Assembly: GCA_013400115.1 (NCBI GenBank)
Contig: VXBP01009432.1
Coordinates: 312,420 to 376,419, forward strand
DNA from: Rhinopomastus cyanomelas
Lineage: Eukaryota; Chordata; Aves; Bucerotiformes; Rhinopomastidae
Length of the DNA: 64,000 nucleotides
Reading direction: 5' to 3'
The stretch's first letter is position 1. Every line of letters begins with the position of its first letter. The notes beneath the pieces were generated by a model that ran no database searches, was not told the origin of the DNA, and saw nothing but the letters and a program-made list of their open reading frames with translations. A program made the position numbers and the translations under genes. Below are positions 34,057 to 46,380 of this stretch, one piece after another.

Positions 34057-37000
34057 AAGTGCATAATTGAAGTGCTCCTCCCATTAAGCTCACATCAAAT
34101 CCATTCCCATAAGTGTCTCATTTCCAAAGGAGAAAACTGTACAATGAATGTACGAAAACTCATATGGAATCAGATAATTTGGTCTCCAAGGTGGCTACGC
34201 CTCTTGCACTTGGTTATGGACTTCATTCATGGGAACAACTAAAGTGAGAAAGCAGGTATAAACATTACAGCATAGGTTGCAAGAGAGAAAGGCAGTGTGG
34301 ACAAATGCCAGGATCATGAAATCACCCTGAGATGATGATGGTGAAATCATTGCAATTACATTATGAATGTACATGTTCAGCTTTTTAATTTTCTGTGTCC
34401 GTTTGTGCTAGTCCCTCTTCTTTTTCTTTTCTGGCTCTGCAGTCCATTGGGCTGCAGTTCTTCTATTACCCCCTACAGAGCTGAGTGGGGATGTTGTAAT
34501 CAGCTTTTCAGACAGATGTTCACAAGAAAATGCCAACAGATTGTAAAAAATGTTATTAGTGACAGCAAAAGAGTTACTGCAAAGTGCTCGTAATCAGAAT
34601 GACAATTATCCACAATTAAATAAGACAACCTTAAAGTGCTTGTTTTGATGAATATAAACAGAAAAGTGTCAGCCACAATAGTTTGTCTGATCTAAGATAA
34701 ACCTTTGAAAACTCACAGTGCTTAACCTGTTCAATATTACCAATGCTTCCATCAATATCACAGTCCTTACTCAGAAGTAATGTATAGGTAGTGGGGTTTG
34801 GTATGCCACAGGAAGGTACAAGGAGTGCTATTACTGTTTGTGACATGATAGTGCAGATCAGCATCCTGCTGTGCTGTCACAGTAAGAATATTTAGTAAGA
34901 GTCTAGACAGCTAAGAAAACAGTAGGTTAAAGGAAAAAACAAGGCAAGAGATGACTGACCTAGAGATCACACAGCAAATTAACAGCAGCCTCAGGAAAAG
35001 AACGATTTTTTTACAGCATACAGGTCAGCTCTCTAGGCTGTGCCACCATCCATGAGGCTTGGAGGAAAACTGCCTAATTAACTTCCATATTAAGAATGGC
35101 CAATGCTGAGCTGGGTATCATTATATGGCCTCCTGGAAGTATAAATTGCCCAATTTTATTTGAAGTAATTAATGGTACTTTTCCTTTGCCTTAAGAATTC
35201 CCCTGTATGCAAAAGCAATTTATCATTCCCCACAGACACTTGACATCCTTCCTTTCATACATTGAAGCACTCATAAAGCAAGAGGCAGCAAATCACATGG
35301 ACTAAAACCACTCTTAACTAATCTTCTACCTCAAGAACAGTAAGTTAGTTATTAATAATTGCGTGGTTTGAATGAACATGCTCACTAGTGATCCTGATAA
35401 TTGCTGTTGATATAACACACAGGTTCAAATTCTTCAAATTTTCTTTAAACCCCAAAGTTATCTCAGTTGTTCAGTGGACTGACAGCATTCCCTCATTCTC
35501 AAGGATGACACATCTTCAACCTGAGAAAATGAAGTATGACAACCAGAAAAATAAAAACAGTGACAGCTCTAAGTCCCACTGCAATGTCAGCAATAAACTA
35601 GACCCCTCACTATCCAGTATGTTGTTCTGCTTTAAAAGTTGAGCAGAATCTGTAAGTTTAACTTGTATGTTTTCTGCAGAAAAGTTTGAGTTTATAAAGT
35701 TGAAAAGTGTCTGCCTCTCCAGCTCTTCCTCGTATCCCCTCTCAGGGACTTCTGCCTTCTTTGCTGCTTCTTCGTTCCTCTTCTCCATGTCTGTTTGGAG
35801 ACATGTCACTGCCACTGAGGGAAAATGTTACTGCTTCTGAAAACGTTATTGCTTCTCAGGTTGAAGAAAATTTATGGCGAGTGGGTAGATTCACCTGGAC
35901 CTGGAGAGACTGTGAGAATTCTGAATGTTGATGATTTATGAGGATCAAGGCTGAGGTTGGATGACCACTGCAATTTCAGAGAGAAGCAGGAACTGTCTAT
36001 AATGGAGATGTTCTACACTTTATCTCAGTTCAGTGTAGGAGCATTGTGACAAAACTCCATATATCTGTGTCTGTAGTTGGTGTGGGGTTTCTTCTGCTGT
36101 GTGATAGGGGGAGTGAATTAAAATGGCTTGGTGCTTTTCTTCTCCAAATTGAGTCAGTTGTTTAATTGCCTGCTGATTCGTAAGTACTTTTCTTAAACTC
36201 TGCCTTTGTGTCTGACTCTTCAGATAAAAGTTCTTGGTTAAAATGTAGTGGGGTCTATGACCCAAGATGTTAATGGTGAGCCAGGTGGAACACATGGGGA
36301 TTCAGACAAGGACCCACCACTACTTCAACACACATGTAAACAAACATAAGGGAAATGTTTCTTCAATAGATAGTTTTCCCTTCCCATACTGCTGTTTTTG
36401 CTTATTATTTGATTACCTCTAGAATTGGTTTAGCTTACAAACCTACAGCAGTAGACATTTCACCTAATTTTAGTCAGGTACATACGAGCTTCCCTGAATT
36501 GTCTTTGTAGCCATTTAAAGGAAACTAAATGTTTTGGGTGACATTCTTTTTGTCTGTTCTATACCTCTGTGAGGAGCCATGACTCAAATGCCTATACAGC
36601 ATCACTCCTTCCTCAAGCACTGGTATCAACAGCTCTGAAAAACCACCAATCACACTGGTTGAGAGACATGGCAAAACTCAGCTAAATTCTTTAGTTGTGT
36701 AGGAACAAAGCCTTTGACTGTGGTAAAGATAGGCTGCTACTTGTTAGTCTCCAAAATATAGATAACATATCTTTTTAATGTGAGGCTTAGTTTTCCACTT
36801 TCTTGCTCAATGGTCTGTGCTAGAGCAATAACCATGAACAATGCCAAATTCAGCACAGCTTGGCTCACTTGGCCAATTTATTTTTTCCTTAACAAGATAA
36901 AAAGAGCGCTTGCTTTTATCCCAAGATCACTACAAGTGCCTGAGACAGGAAGAGCTGATCCAATACTGTTTTGTAGAAACTGCTACATGATTGTAAATTG

Positions 37001-38814
37001 TAGAATTGTTTTCCTCCTTCAGCTCTGTAGAAGGAGAAGATTGAGAACCTCAGTAAGGACTGTGGTTGTAGGACTGTGTAACGTGGTCAGATGCAGGACA
37101 AAATTGACCAGAGAGGTTCATAGGTAGACTGCTTCTTGTACTGGTCAACTTTGAGGAAGCATGTGCATCTCTTTAACAGTTGGCATCCAGTGCAGTAGAG
37201 TGATTCAGAGAAAGTAGTACCTCAGCATTCCAAGAAGATGGAGAAGAAAGCTATTACCTCTACAAAATGACCCACAGAGCTGAAGGGGACAACATGGCCA
37301 GGGTAAGGAAGCTGGATACCTCTCTGCCAGACTGTGGGACTTTTAGTAGAGTGAGGAGCAGGCACATTGTAGGAAATGTTCCACTGTGTGCCAAGATCCA
37401 CATCATCAAACTGGTCATCTGGTTTAATATGACTTATACTTCTATGAAACCCTGGTGCTCTTCTGTGCCTTCAGGTGGTTTAACTCTCCAGGATGACCCC
37501 TTGGCTTCCCATACTTTGAGTTTAGCTTTACAGGAGATTTGTTTCTTCCTGTTTCTCCTCCTCAACCCTTTAGAAACATAATGAGAATTCCTGGCTCTTA
37601 GATTTCCTTCTGCTTACTTTTCAGATTGTCTTCAGTGATTCAATCCCCTCTGAGTAACCTCACACTAGGAAATGTAAAATCTACTTTTTTCTTCACACAA
37701 GTACTTCCACTTCAATGGTCCTATAGTCTCTTCTCACATTTTTGTTGCCTGGTACAAAGAATAAACCCCATCTCTTGCATCTTGCCATTTTACAAATAGA
37801 TTTGCATCATTTCACCTAACTTATCATAGTTGCACTGATTCTATAGTGAGGAAATTCTGATTATTTGATTTTTTACTTAATTTTCAAATACATACTGAAT
37901 GGGAGATGATTCATTAAATGATGATTTTACAAGTTAAACATGATGTGGATGTACAACATAGCAAGACAGAGATAATGAAACTGTAATTGGCTTTGAAAAT
38001 GAGGGCAGATGACTTTAAATGATTCCTACAATGAAACAGAAGAACATGTTGGCAAGATCATTCATGCGAGAAAATAGTTATTACAGGAAAGAGTTCAAGA
38101 AGAAATGAAGGCAAGAACAAACATTAACAGATATAATGGTGACCAAGAAGATTAAGGCATAGGTTAACAAAAGTAATAATGCAGTCAAGCGATGCCAGCA
38201 CCAAAGATGATCGACCTGTGAAATACGGCGTAACATTGAGAATCAGGATGTCCTGGTTTGGATTAGTTTTCTTTCCCTTTGTAACTGATTTAACTTCTGT
38301 TTCTACTTTAATTATGTGACTATTTTATACCTTCAGCTTGCAAAAGACTTCTGTAGGGCTTTGCACAGATTTTAGCTCAATTTTATTTTTTTGGGGGTCA
38401 TCTACTGGTTAGAGAAGTCAGGTCTCGAAGACTCACATCTCTTGCTCTTTTCAACACAATTTGAGTTTGCTGTTTAAAATCTGTGTCTTTCAATTTGGGT
38501 TCTGATGATGTCCTAGCTCTTGGAACTTTATATGCTCTGCTCCATTAAAAAGTCTTACGATACTGCGTAACATTCCCTTCTGCAGGTTAATTTGGGGAAT
38601 TATCAAAATACAAGAAAAAGAGTATTCTAAAGCCATTTGTCTTTCATGTTTGGAATAGGAACATGGCTTAACAGTTAACAGAGAGAACTACAATCAATTG
38701 CAACTACAATTGATTGACTCTGGAAGGGACTTAGACACAAGTGGAGTGATAGAACAAATTTGAAATGGTGAACACAGGGCACAATGAATCCTGACTTTAC
38801 AGGAGGTAGGAGTT
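34057..38814. other. Unique DNA
   Basis: About 4.8 kb without recognised repeats or genes. The longest open frame is 115 codons (36780-37127), arginine-rich at its end and without a domain. Confidence 0.6.
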
Positions 38815-38975
38815 TGATCTGGTGGTTGAGTCGCCATCCCTGGAGGTGTTCAAGGTTAGGCTGGATGAGGTGCTGAGTGGCATGATCTAGATGTTAGATT
38901 TATTTGATTTACTTGGATTTAGGTTGGACTGGATGATCTTTTAGGTCTTTTCCAACCTCATCATTACTGTGATAC
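38815..38975 (+). mobile_element. CR1 3' end with GATACTGT tail
   Basis: GTGGTTGAGTCGCCATCCC, TGGAGGTGTTCAAGGTTAGG, GGTTGGACTGGATGATC and TCTTTTCCAACCTCATC are in order, ending at TGTGATACTGTGTG. It shares the GTGATACTGT-type tail with the copy at 9905. A 30-bp AT-rich insertion (TTATTTGATTTACTTGGATT) interrupts the usual spacing at about 38900-38920. Confidence 0.85.
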
Positions 38976-40075
38976 TGTGTGAGTTGTTCAAAGAGATAAT
39001 GGGAATGAATAATGCACAGATTTTAAATGACTGGAAGCAATATTAATTAAGGTTTGAAATAACCTTCTGAGATAATTTTTTAGAAATCTGTTAAATTTGT
39101 AATACAGATTGTTCAATCTGTGATGGCTTTGTATTATGGAGTGGTAAGTTAGGAAACAGGTACACATAATACAATTATATGATGAGGTAAATAACTATGA
39201 CACATCCTAATTTATACATATACAACATGATTGAATGCCATGACTTCTGCAAGACCTTCACATTGCCAGCAGTTTGGAAATAATTTGAATTCAAGCGAAT
39301 TATTTTGACAGATGGCACCAGATCCTGACAGATGGCAGCATAACTGAGCTAAATTCCAAATTTCAAAATCTAATCACACATATGACAGCTAATAGTTCAA
39401 GCTACAAATGCATCCTAGAAGAAAGCAGCAGAGTGGAAGATTACTAGCAGATTCTGCATTTTTAGGTAAGTTAAAGGAGATGTCATTCTTTAAAAGGAGA
39501 AATTGCTATTGGTTTTCACAAGTGACATAGTGGACTTCACGTGGGCCTTTTATCTAGCTACCAGTTCTCATTTCTGCCTTAATGCCACTTTGCAGAGGGT
39601 CTCTGCAGCCCCATGCCCTGATACTGAGCGCTTGACAGATACGTGGCTGATGATTGATGTGCATGCCATGTGATATTTCACACCTCTGCATCTGTCTTCT
39701 TCTGAAGGGTGTTATGGTGCTGAGTGGGTGTAAAGTGAGACTAGGGCTAGCTGATATCATTATAGTAAGCCTCTCCTGGAAAAAAAGCATTCTGTCACAT
39801 TTTTCTCCACTGATCTCAAGCTTAGGAAGCACTGTACATATCACCTGTGGTACCACTTTTTCTTATCTGCCATTAAAATTGATCATAAATTTTCTAAAAT
39901 TATATACAGAGAGGAGAACTTACTATACATTGATGGAGTTTTGCATTAAACATTTTTAATGAATGCCTACTAGTAGTTTCAAATGCCAGTAGCATATCTA
40001 ATTGTACTTGCTAGGGTCACTTAAATAAAAAGTCCTGGGCATTGAAGTGGTGTTGAATGTGCTTTAAAAAAAAAA
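38976..40075. other. Unique DNA
   Basis: Nothing was recognised. Open frames are 101 codons or fewer, mutually antisense at 39554-39959. Confidence 0.6.
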
Positions 40076-40432
40076 TGCTCCATCCTCCTGACAACCACTC
40101 TTCACATATTTATAGACATGAATGAGGTCATCCCTCAGTCTTCTCTCCTCCAAGCTAAAGAGACCCAGCTCCCTCAGCCTCTCCTCATAAGGGAGGTGTT
40201 CTACTACCTTCATCACCCTTGTTGCTCTGCACTGGACTCTGTCCAGCAGCTCCACATCCCTCTTGAACTGAGGGGCCCAGAACTGGACACAATACTTCAG
40301 ATGTGGTATAACCAGGGCAGAGTAGCAGGGGAGAAGAACATCTCTTGATCTGCCAACCAGCCCCCTTCTGATTCACCCCAGGAATTTGTTGACCCTCTTG
40401 GCCACAAGAGCACACTGCTGGCTCATATATTT
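40076..40432 (-). mobile_element. CR1 fragment, truncated at both ends
   Basis: The minus strand gives ALVAKRVNKFLG-type codons, VQFWAPQFKRDVELLDRVQ and EHLPYEERLRELGLFSLEER. Its 3' side stops at about 40076 next to an A-rich run, so the CR1 3' untranslated end is missing. Its 5' side at 40432 lies about 25 bp from an oppositely oriented CR1. Confidence 0.9.
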
Positions 40433-40454
40433 TGTTTTTATTTAAATGCTGATC

Positions 40455-40643
40455 ATGCTGAAACACTGGAAAAGGTTGTGCACTGGAGTTGCAGAAGCTC
40501 CATGCTTAGAGACATTCAGGGTCAGGTCCAGTGGGTATCTGGGCAACCTGATCTACTTGGAGATGTCTCTGCTCACTGCAGGCTGAATTGGACTAGATAT
40601 CCTTTAAAGGTCCCTTTCAGCCCAAAACATTCCATGATTTCAT
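40455..40643 (+). mobile_element. CR1 3' end, diverged subfamily
   Basis: CTGAAACACTGGAAAAGG, TTGTGCACTGGAGTTGCAG, CAACCTGATCTACTTGGAG, ATTGGACTAGATATCC and GTCCCTTTCAGCCC follow the CR1 3' region, ending ATTCCATGATT. It is more diverged than its neighbour at 40076, and the two diverge from a shared 20-25 bp gap. Confidence 0.8.
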
Positions 40644-41762
40644 TAAGAAGGTCTGCTGGCTGGAAACAAGCAAAAACTCAAAGGGATGTCACATAGCTGG
40701 AGCTGGAAAAAGGCAGCCCTTCAAGTCTTCACTTGAAGATGTGTAACAACCAAAAATAAATTTAAGGAGGATTTGTTAGGAAATTCATTTAAAACTCTTA
40801 ACAGAAAAGTCTGTGATGCTGATAAAGTGGTACTGAGCAAGTGAAGTTCTGCTAACCCTGAGTACTCAGCCAGTGCTTCATTGTCTTTCCAGACTCCAAA
40901 TTTTCCTGTCCTCAGGAATATTTGAATGCTTAGTGATCTTTGTCACTGACTCAGTAATTGCAAATATGAGCTATTTTAGTAATTTTAAGACTACAAATTT
41001 CAGAGGATCTGGTTCAATTTACTTTTCTATGCATAATTAAACATGCACACTGCATCTTCTGTAAGATAACACTTTCAGTGTCTAAGATACCTGCTTTTAA
41101 CTTATTTAGGTATATTTATTTAATCTCCTACAAGTGAAAACTGACCATTCCTGAGTTGTTTCCAGTGTGGTGTCCACAGTGCCAGACTGCCCCATCTCTT
41201 GTTATCCTATGTCTGCACTCCTTTGTTCTCCACCCTGTACTTTCTGATCTCAAGGCCTCTGGCATTGTGCCAGGTCAGTATTTCTGTGTTAGTCATAAAT
41301 ATCTCATTCCGCACAGAGTAACTGCTTGTTGCCGCGATCGGTATAAAACCGCAGCTGTACCACTGCAAGATAACCAAAGTAAAACGAACCAGCCACAGAC
41401 ATCTAATCAATTACAGAATTGTTTTTGAGCTAAGTCATATAAATTGAAGGCAGGTCAAGAAAGGTTTGTACGGAGCAAGCTTGTCAATCCTCCTTCCTGA
41501 GGCTCTACAGACTCAATGCAAGTCATCTGGGCTACTATTGGCAATAACCGTGCTGCTTTAGAGGACTGCGTGATCACACTACATTCCAAGTGGATGTTAT
41601 ATGAGAATATAACTAAGAAATGCTGAATTTTCAAAGGAAAGCATAATTTCCATTTCTTTTGGCTAGAATTCAAGCTTGTTTAGGGATATTTGTCTGTATA
41701 AAACTGGTGACAATTACAATGACTCTTCTAACACACACATGTTTTATTATGCAAGCCTCTTC
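40644..41762. other. Unique DNA
   Basis: No gene was recognised. A CpG-rich run around a TATAAAA at 41331-41353 stands out from CpG-poor surroundings and is described in the findings. Confidence 0.55.
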
Positions 41763-41912
41763 TGTGTAGGTTTTGACTAGGACAGTGCTAATTTTCTTCA
41801 TAGCAGCCAATATGTACTTGTGCTGGAAACAATGCTGATGACACAGGAACGTTTTTGTTGTTGCTAAGCAGTGCTTACTTAGAGTCAAGGCTTTTTCTCC
41901 CACTCTCGCCAT
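41763..41912 (+). mobile_element. LTR fragment, U3 start, same family as 27285-28140
   Basis: It begins TGTGTAGGTTTTGACTAGG, then GTGCTAATTTTCTTCATAGC, AGCAGTGCTTACTTAGAG and TCAAGGCTTTTTCTCCCAC, the same block order as the minus strand of 27285-27452. Only about 150 bp of U3 remain, with no promoter or terminus on the right. Confidence 0.7.
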
Positions 41913-41954
41913 CTCACAAGTGAGTAGCAGAGGATACAGAAGAGGTGGTGAAGA

Positions 41955-42172
41955 GGTGTAGGCTGGAACATAGGAGGTTCCATATAAATATGAGAAGGAA
42001 CATCTTCCCAGGGGATGTTATGAAGTCTCCTACTTTGGAGATGTTTAAAACTTGCCTGGATGTGTTCCTGTATGACTTGGTCTAGGTGATCCTGCAATGG
42101 CAGGGGGACTGGACTAGATCATCTTTCAATGTCCCTTCCAATACCTAATGACTCTATGATTTTATGATTTAT
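41955..42172 (+). mobile_element. CR1 3' end with small internal deletion
   Basis: GGCTGGAACATAGGAGGTTCC, then ATATGAGAAGGAACATC, followed directly by TTCCCAGGGGATGTTATG: about 40 bp of the CTTCTTCACAGTGAGGG-type block are missing. It ends with GGACTAGATCATCTTTC and two to three tail octamers. Same subfamily as the copy at 21937. Confidence 0.9.
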
Positions 42173-44095
42173 GTTGAGGACTGAGATTTCAGTGCTATAG
42201 TTTTTTTCTCCCTGAGTAATTAATATTTTTTGCTTCTAACCTTTTTAACAAAGGTCCAGTTGATCCCACTTAGTGATGCACATTGATTCATTTGCTGAGA
42301 TTCTAGGCTTTGTCTGAAGGAGTTGGCTTATAGTTGTGATACAGTTACCTTCATATTCTTTCTTTCTTTGATTTATCCATTAAAAAGAACCAGCATATGT
42401 TCATTTTTCATCTCTAGAACAAGTTTTGATGAAGTAAAACTTCACTATATCCCTGCTACCCAGACACTTAGAGTAATAGTGTAAAAATTAGAAAGTTAGC
42501 AGGAAAAAAATCAAATGTTTAACTGTGATTCTTTATCCTTTTCCTTCCAAATGATACCTTTTAGACCACTTCCCACCTCCAGCTGTCTAGCATGCTGGCA
42601 GCCTTTCTAAAATAAATTATGCAACATGTTAGAAATCTTTCTTTTCCTGCTTATTAGTGTGGAATCATTTGAACCACCCGCCCATGCAGAACAGGTAAAA
42701 GAAAGATGCCTAAAGCTGTAATTCTCAGGTTTCCTGCTTTTCTTTCTGCTGATACTATTGCTTTATCAGACCCAAGTTTTCAGGTGACAAGTGATTTTGA
42801 AATAAAGAAAACTATTCTGTCAGCTGCACATATTCATGCATTGCACACATAACAGATAAGTTGAGCTCAAGGAATTTGGGAAGAAACCCTATGTGGTCTC
42901 TCAGATTCACTTCACTAATTTTCTGCACCGTATCCCTGATGGAGATTCCCATGAGTTCTTAACAGAGATTCCTAGAAGTGAACCAAATCAGACTATCACG
43001 CTAAATAACAACCATCACCTCCCCTGAGCAGCCAGTTTGTCTGTTTGCTTCATCATGGTATTTTGTACAACAGAAAATACCAGAGGTAGCATTCATTGTA
43101 ACTGGAAATCTAAGTGTGTTTATACAAAAGAGGAATCTTAGTAGAACTATGTATTTTCACATAGAGTAAAGAGAGAAGACAGGATAAAGAAAACTTGAGA
43201 GTTAGAAATTTGAAAGTAGATGAAGGTGTGTTCTGTGCTTGAAAAGAGGGGGAGAATGAATATGCTAATGCTCAGCAAATGTGCAATAATAACTGGGAGA
43301 TGAATAATTTATTTTCCAAGAAATAAGGCTATCAAAACCAGCTTCAACATTCATATCCTTCATGCTGGATGCTCTAAGTCCACTGTTGGACATGCAACAT
43401 TTATAAGTAAAAGAACATTTTTTAATGTTTTATGATCACACAGACCTTTACTGGGTTTTGAATGCTCACTAATTTTTCTTGAAATAGGATGAGGTGAAAT
43501 GCCTAATACTGGAAACAATTGCTGTATGGTAGAAATATTATATTCTATGTTTATTTGTTTTATTTATAGACTTTCACATTGAATAAATCAGATTATCTGA
43601 TTACATCTCAATTATTAATGGATTTAGCTGTCAAATGCCCTTGAAGGTTAGATAAATACTAAATAACTCCAGTTTCAAAAAGGAGAAACAGACATGAGGA
43701 GAGATTAGTATCTTAAGTTTCCATGGTATTAAGCAGCTGCTGGTTGAAGATGAAGTCAATAGAAACAACAGATCTCAGCACTTCGGAAAATCAAGCGATA
43801 GTGGACTTAGTTAAGTCATTAAGTCAGTCAGTATCAGATCTAAGAATACAGCTGATGTTCTCTAACTGCCTGTTACATTTTAAACATAAAACTTTCTTCT
43901 TTTTTGGTCAGTAATCAGAAATCACAAGAATTTCAATACATATGACTATAAGATAAAGTACAGGACAGGACTGTCTTCAGTTTTTCACAAGACAATCTGT
44001 GATGTAAGTCCATTTGCTGGTTTATATGGTACCAAAAGGCAGAGAGCAGAAAACCAGTAAGACTGGGAACTGTAGCTTCATGTCCTACTCTAGGG
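42173..44095. other. Unique DNA
   Basis: About 1.9 kb with no recognised gene or repeat. Open frames are 63 codons or fewer before the CR1 to the right begins. Confidence 0.6.
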
Positions 44096-45540
44096 ACCTA
44101 ACTGATACAGAGGAAGTCATTGCTAAGACACTCTCCATTATCTTTTCTAAGTTTTGGGGATCAGGAGAGGTGTCTAGTGACTGGAGAACGGCAAATGTCA
44201 CTCCAATCTTCAAAAAGGGTATGAAGGATGACCCAGCTAACTACAGAATGGTCAGCCTCACCTCCAACCCAAGAAAGGTGGTTGAACAATTTATTCTAGA
44301 CGCTGTCTACAGACATGTGAAGGACAGGACGGTCTTGGCCAACCTGATAGTCTTTTATGAGGAAATAACTAGGTGGATAGATGATGGCAGAGTGGTGGAT
44401 GTGGTCTAACTTGACTTGAGTAAGACATTTGACACAGTCACCAGCATCCTTGCAGCCAAACAGAGGCAGTGTGGAATGGATGATTGGATAGCGGGTGGAT
44501 TGTGAACTGGATGCAGGATAGAAGCCAGAAAGTAGTGCTCAATGAGATAGGGTCTAGTTGGAGGCCTGTATCTAGTGGAGTCCCCCCAGGGTCGGTACTG
44601 GGACCAATCCTATTAAATCTATTCATTAATGAGTTGGATGAGGGATTAGAGAGAACTGACAGGAAATTTGATGATGACACAAAGCTGGGAGACGTGGCCG
44701 ACACCCTAGCAGACTGTGCTGCCATTCAGCAAGACCTGGCCAGGCTGGAGAGCTGGGCAGAGAGAAATGTAATGAACTATAAGAGGGGTAAATGTAGAGT
44801 CTTGCATCTGGGCAAGAACAACCCTAGGTACTGGTAAAGGCTGAGGACTGAGCTGTTGGAGAGCAGTGTAGGAAAAAGGGACCTGGGGTCCTGGTGGCCA
44901 GCAGGATGACTATGAGCCAGCAGTGTGCTCTTGTGGCCAAGAGGGTCCACAGCATCCTGGGATGGATCAGAAGGTGGGTGATTAGCAGATTGAGAAAGGT
45001 TATCTTTCCCCTCTCCTTCTCCCTGGTGAGACCACATCTGGAATATTGCATCCAGTTCTGGGCCCCTCATCTCAAGGACACGGAACTGCAGGAGAGAGTC
45101 CAGCGCAGAGCAATGAGGATGATGAAGGAAGTGGAACACCTCCTTTGTGAGGAAAGGCTGAGGGAGCTGGGTCTCTTGAGCTTGGAGGAGACTGAGGGGT
45201 GACCTCATCCATGTCTATAAATATGTGAAGGGTGGTTGTCAAGAGGATGCAGCCAGGCTCTTCTCAATGTCATCTAGTGATAGGATGAGGGGCAATGGGT
45301 GTAAGCTCGGACATAGGAGGTTCCACATCAATCTGAGAAGGAACTTCTTCACAGTGAGGGTGACAAACCACCTGGAACAGGCTGCCCAGGGAATGTTGTG
45401 GAGTCTCCTTCTTTGGAGACGTTTAAAACTCGCCTAGATGTGTTCCTGTGTGACTTTGTCTAGGTGATCCTGCTTGGCAGGGGGATTGGACTAGATGATC
45501 TTTCGAGGTCCTTTCTAATCCCTGATGTTCTGTGTTCTGT
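44096..45540 (+). mobile_element. Longest CR1 copy: RT domain to 3' end
   Basis: About 1.45 kb. In order it holds the RT fingers (VIAKTLSIIFSKFWGSGEV, ANVTPIFKKGMKDDPANYR), a small deletion removing the QHGFTKGKSCL block (KDRTVLANLIVFYEE is contiguous), motif A (LDLSKTFDTV near 44415), and motif B' as PPGSVLG. Motif C reads FDDD instead of FADD (44667-44678). Then follow the WAERNVMNYKRGK block, YCIQFWAPHL, and the 3' end GATTGGACTAGATGATC near 45484-45500. The tail is degenerate (TGTTCTGTGTTCTG). Stops near 44408 and elsewhere, plus frame changes, make it inactive. Confidence 0.95.
44484..44837 (+). pseudogene. CR1 reverse transcriptase remnant
   Basis: A 117-codon open frame: INWMQDRSQKVV-type codons, then SGVPPGSVLGPILLNLFINELDE (shown in part), RKFDDDTKLGDVADT and the MNYKRGKCRVLHLGKNNP segment. 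The two catalytic Asp residues of motif C are kept, but the preceding Ala is now Asp. The frame opens after a stop that separates it from motif A. Confidence 0.85.
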
Positions 45541-45977
45541 AAGCAAATTAGTTATTTTTAATTCATTCAAACCAACAAGCAAGCAAACAAACATCAAGTA
45601 AAAGACTTTTAAATCTTAAAGGCTCCAAACAGATATCAGGAAGTCCCTACACAGTGCAGTCATGGTTAATCTGCTCTACAGAGCCAAGTCTTTAAAACAT
45701 GGAAATAAACCACCATTATACTGGAAGCCAGGGGTGTTTTGCTTTTGAAACACTGCTTCTTCAAATAACTGAAATGTCACATATAGTGGGGAGATCAACT
45801 TTTTTCTTCAGATCCTCAATTCTAAATTGTTTGTTGTAACCCTTCTAAACATGTTGCAGATGCTTAGCAAAACAGAGACAAACTCTGGTACTCTGAGTCC
45901 CAATGCAATTAAATGACTACATTTTGTGATCCTTATCTAGCCTCAGCTAACCCGTCAGACTTGGATTACTAAACAAT
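45541..45977. other. Unique spacer between two CR1 copies
   Basis: About 440 bp without recognised sequence. Confidence 0.55.
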
Positions 45978-46380
45978 TTTAGAGCCTTGAGAACAAATCC
46001 TGTGAGGAGCAGCTGAGAGAACTGCAGTTGTTCAGCCTGGAGAAAAGACGACTGCAGGGAGACCTTCTTACTCTGTATGACTCTCTGAAATGAGGTTGTG
46101 GTGAGGTAGAGATTGGTTTCTTCTTCCAGGAAACAAATGATAGGACCTGAGAAAATGGCCTCAAGTTGTGCTGGGGGAGGTTTAGATTAGACATTAGGGA
46201 TAATTTCTTCACTGAACAGCTGATCAAACATGGGAACAGGTTACCCAGAGCAATGGTGGTGTCCCCAAGAGGTATTTAAAAGACTGCAGTGCTTAGGGAC
46301 ATGCTTAGTGGTAGCCTGGCCCATGTTGGGTTGACGGTTGGACTTGATCTTAAAGCTCCAAAAGGATTCTGTTATTATGT
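45978..46380 (+). mobile_element. CR1 3' end of an older subfamily
   Basis: CTGTGAGGAGCAGCTGAGAG, TCAGCCTGGAGAAAAGACG, GGCCTCAAGTTGTGCTGGG, TTTAGATTAGACATTAGGG and GGTTGGACTTGATCTTAAAG are in order, with a worn tail (GATTCTGTTATTATG). It is about 400 bp long and of the subfamily with the TTAGTGGTAG block, unlike the copy at 44096. Confidence 0.9.

Noticed and set aside
36780..37127. 115-codon arginine-rich frame
   Set aside because: It has no recognisable motif, its composition changes abruptly, and no neighbouring exon-like sequence was seen.
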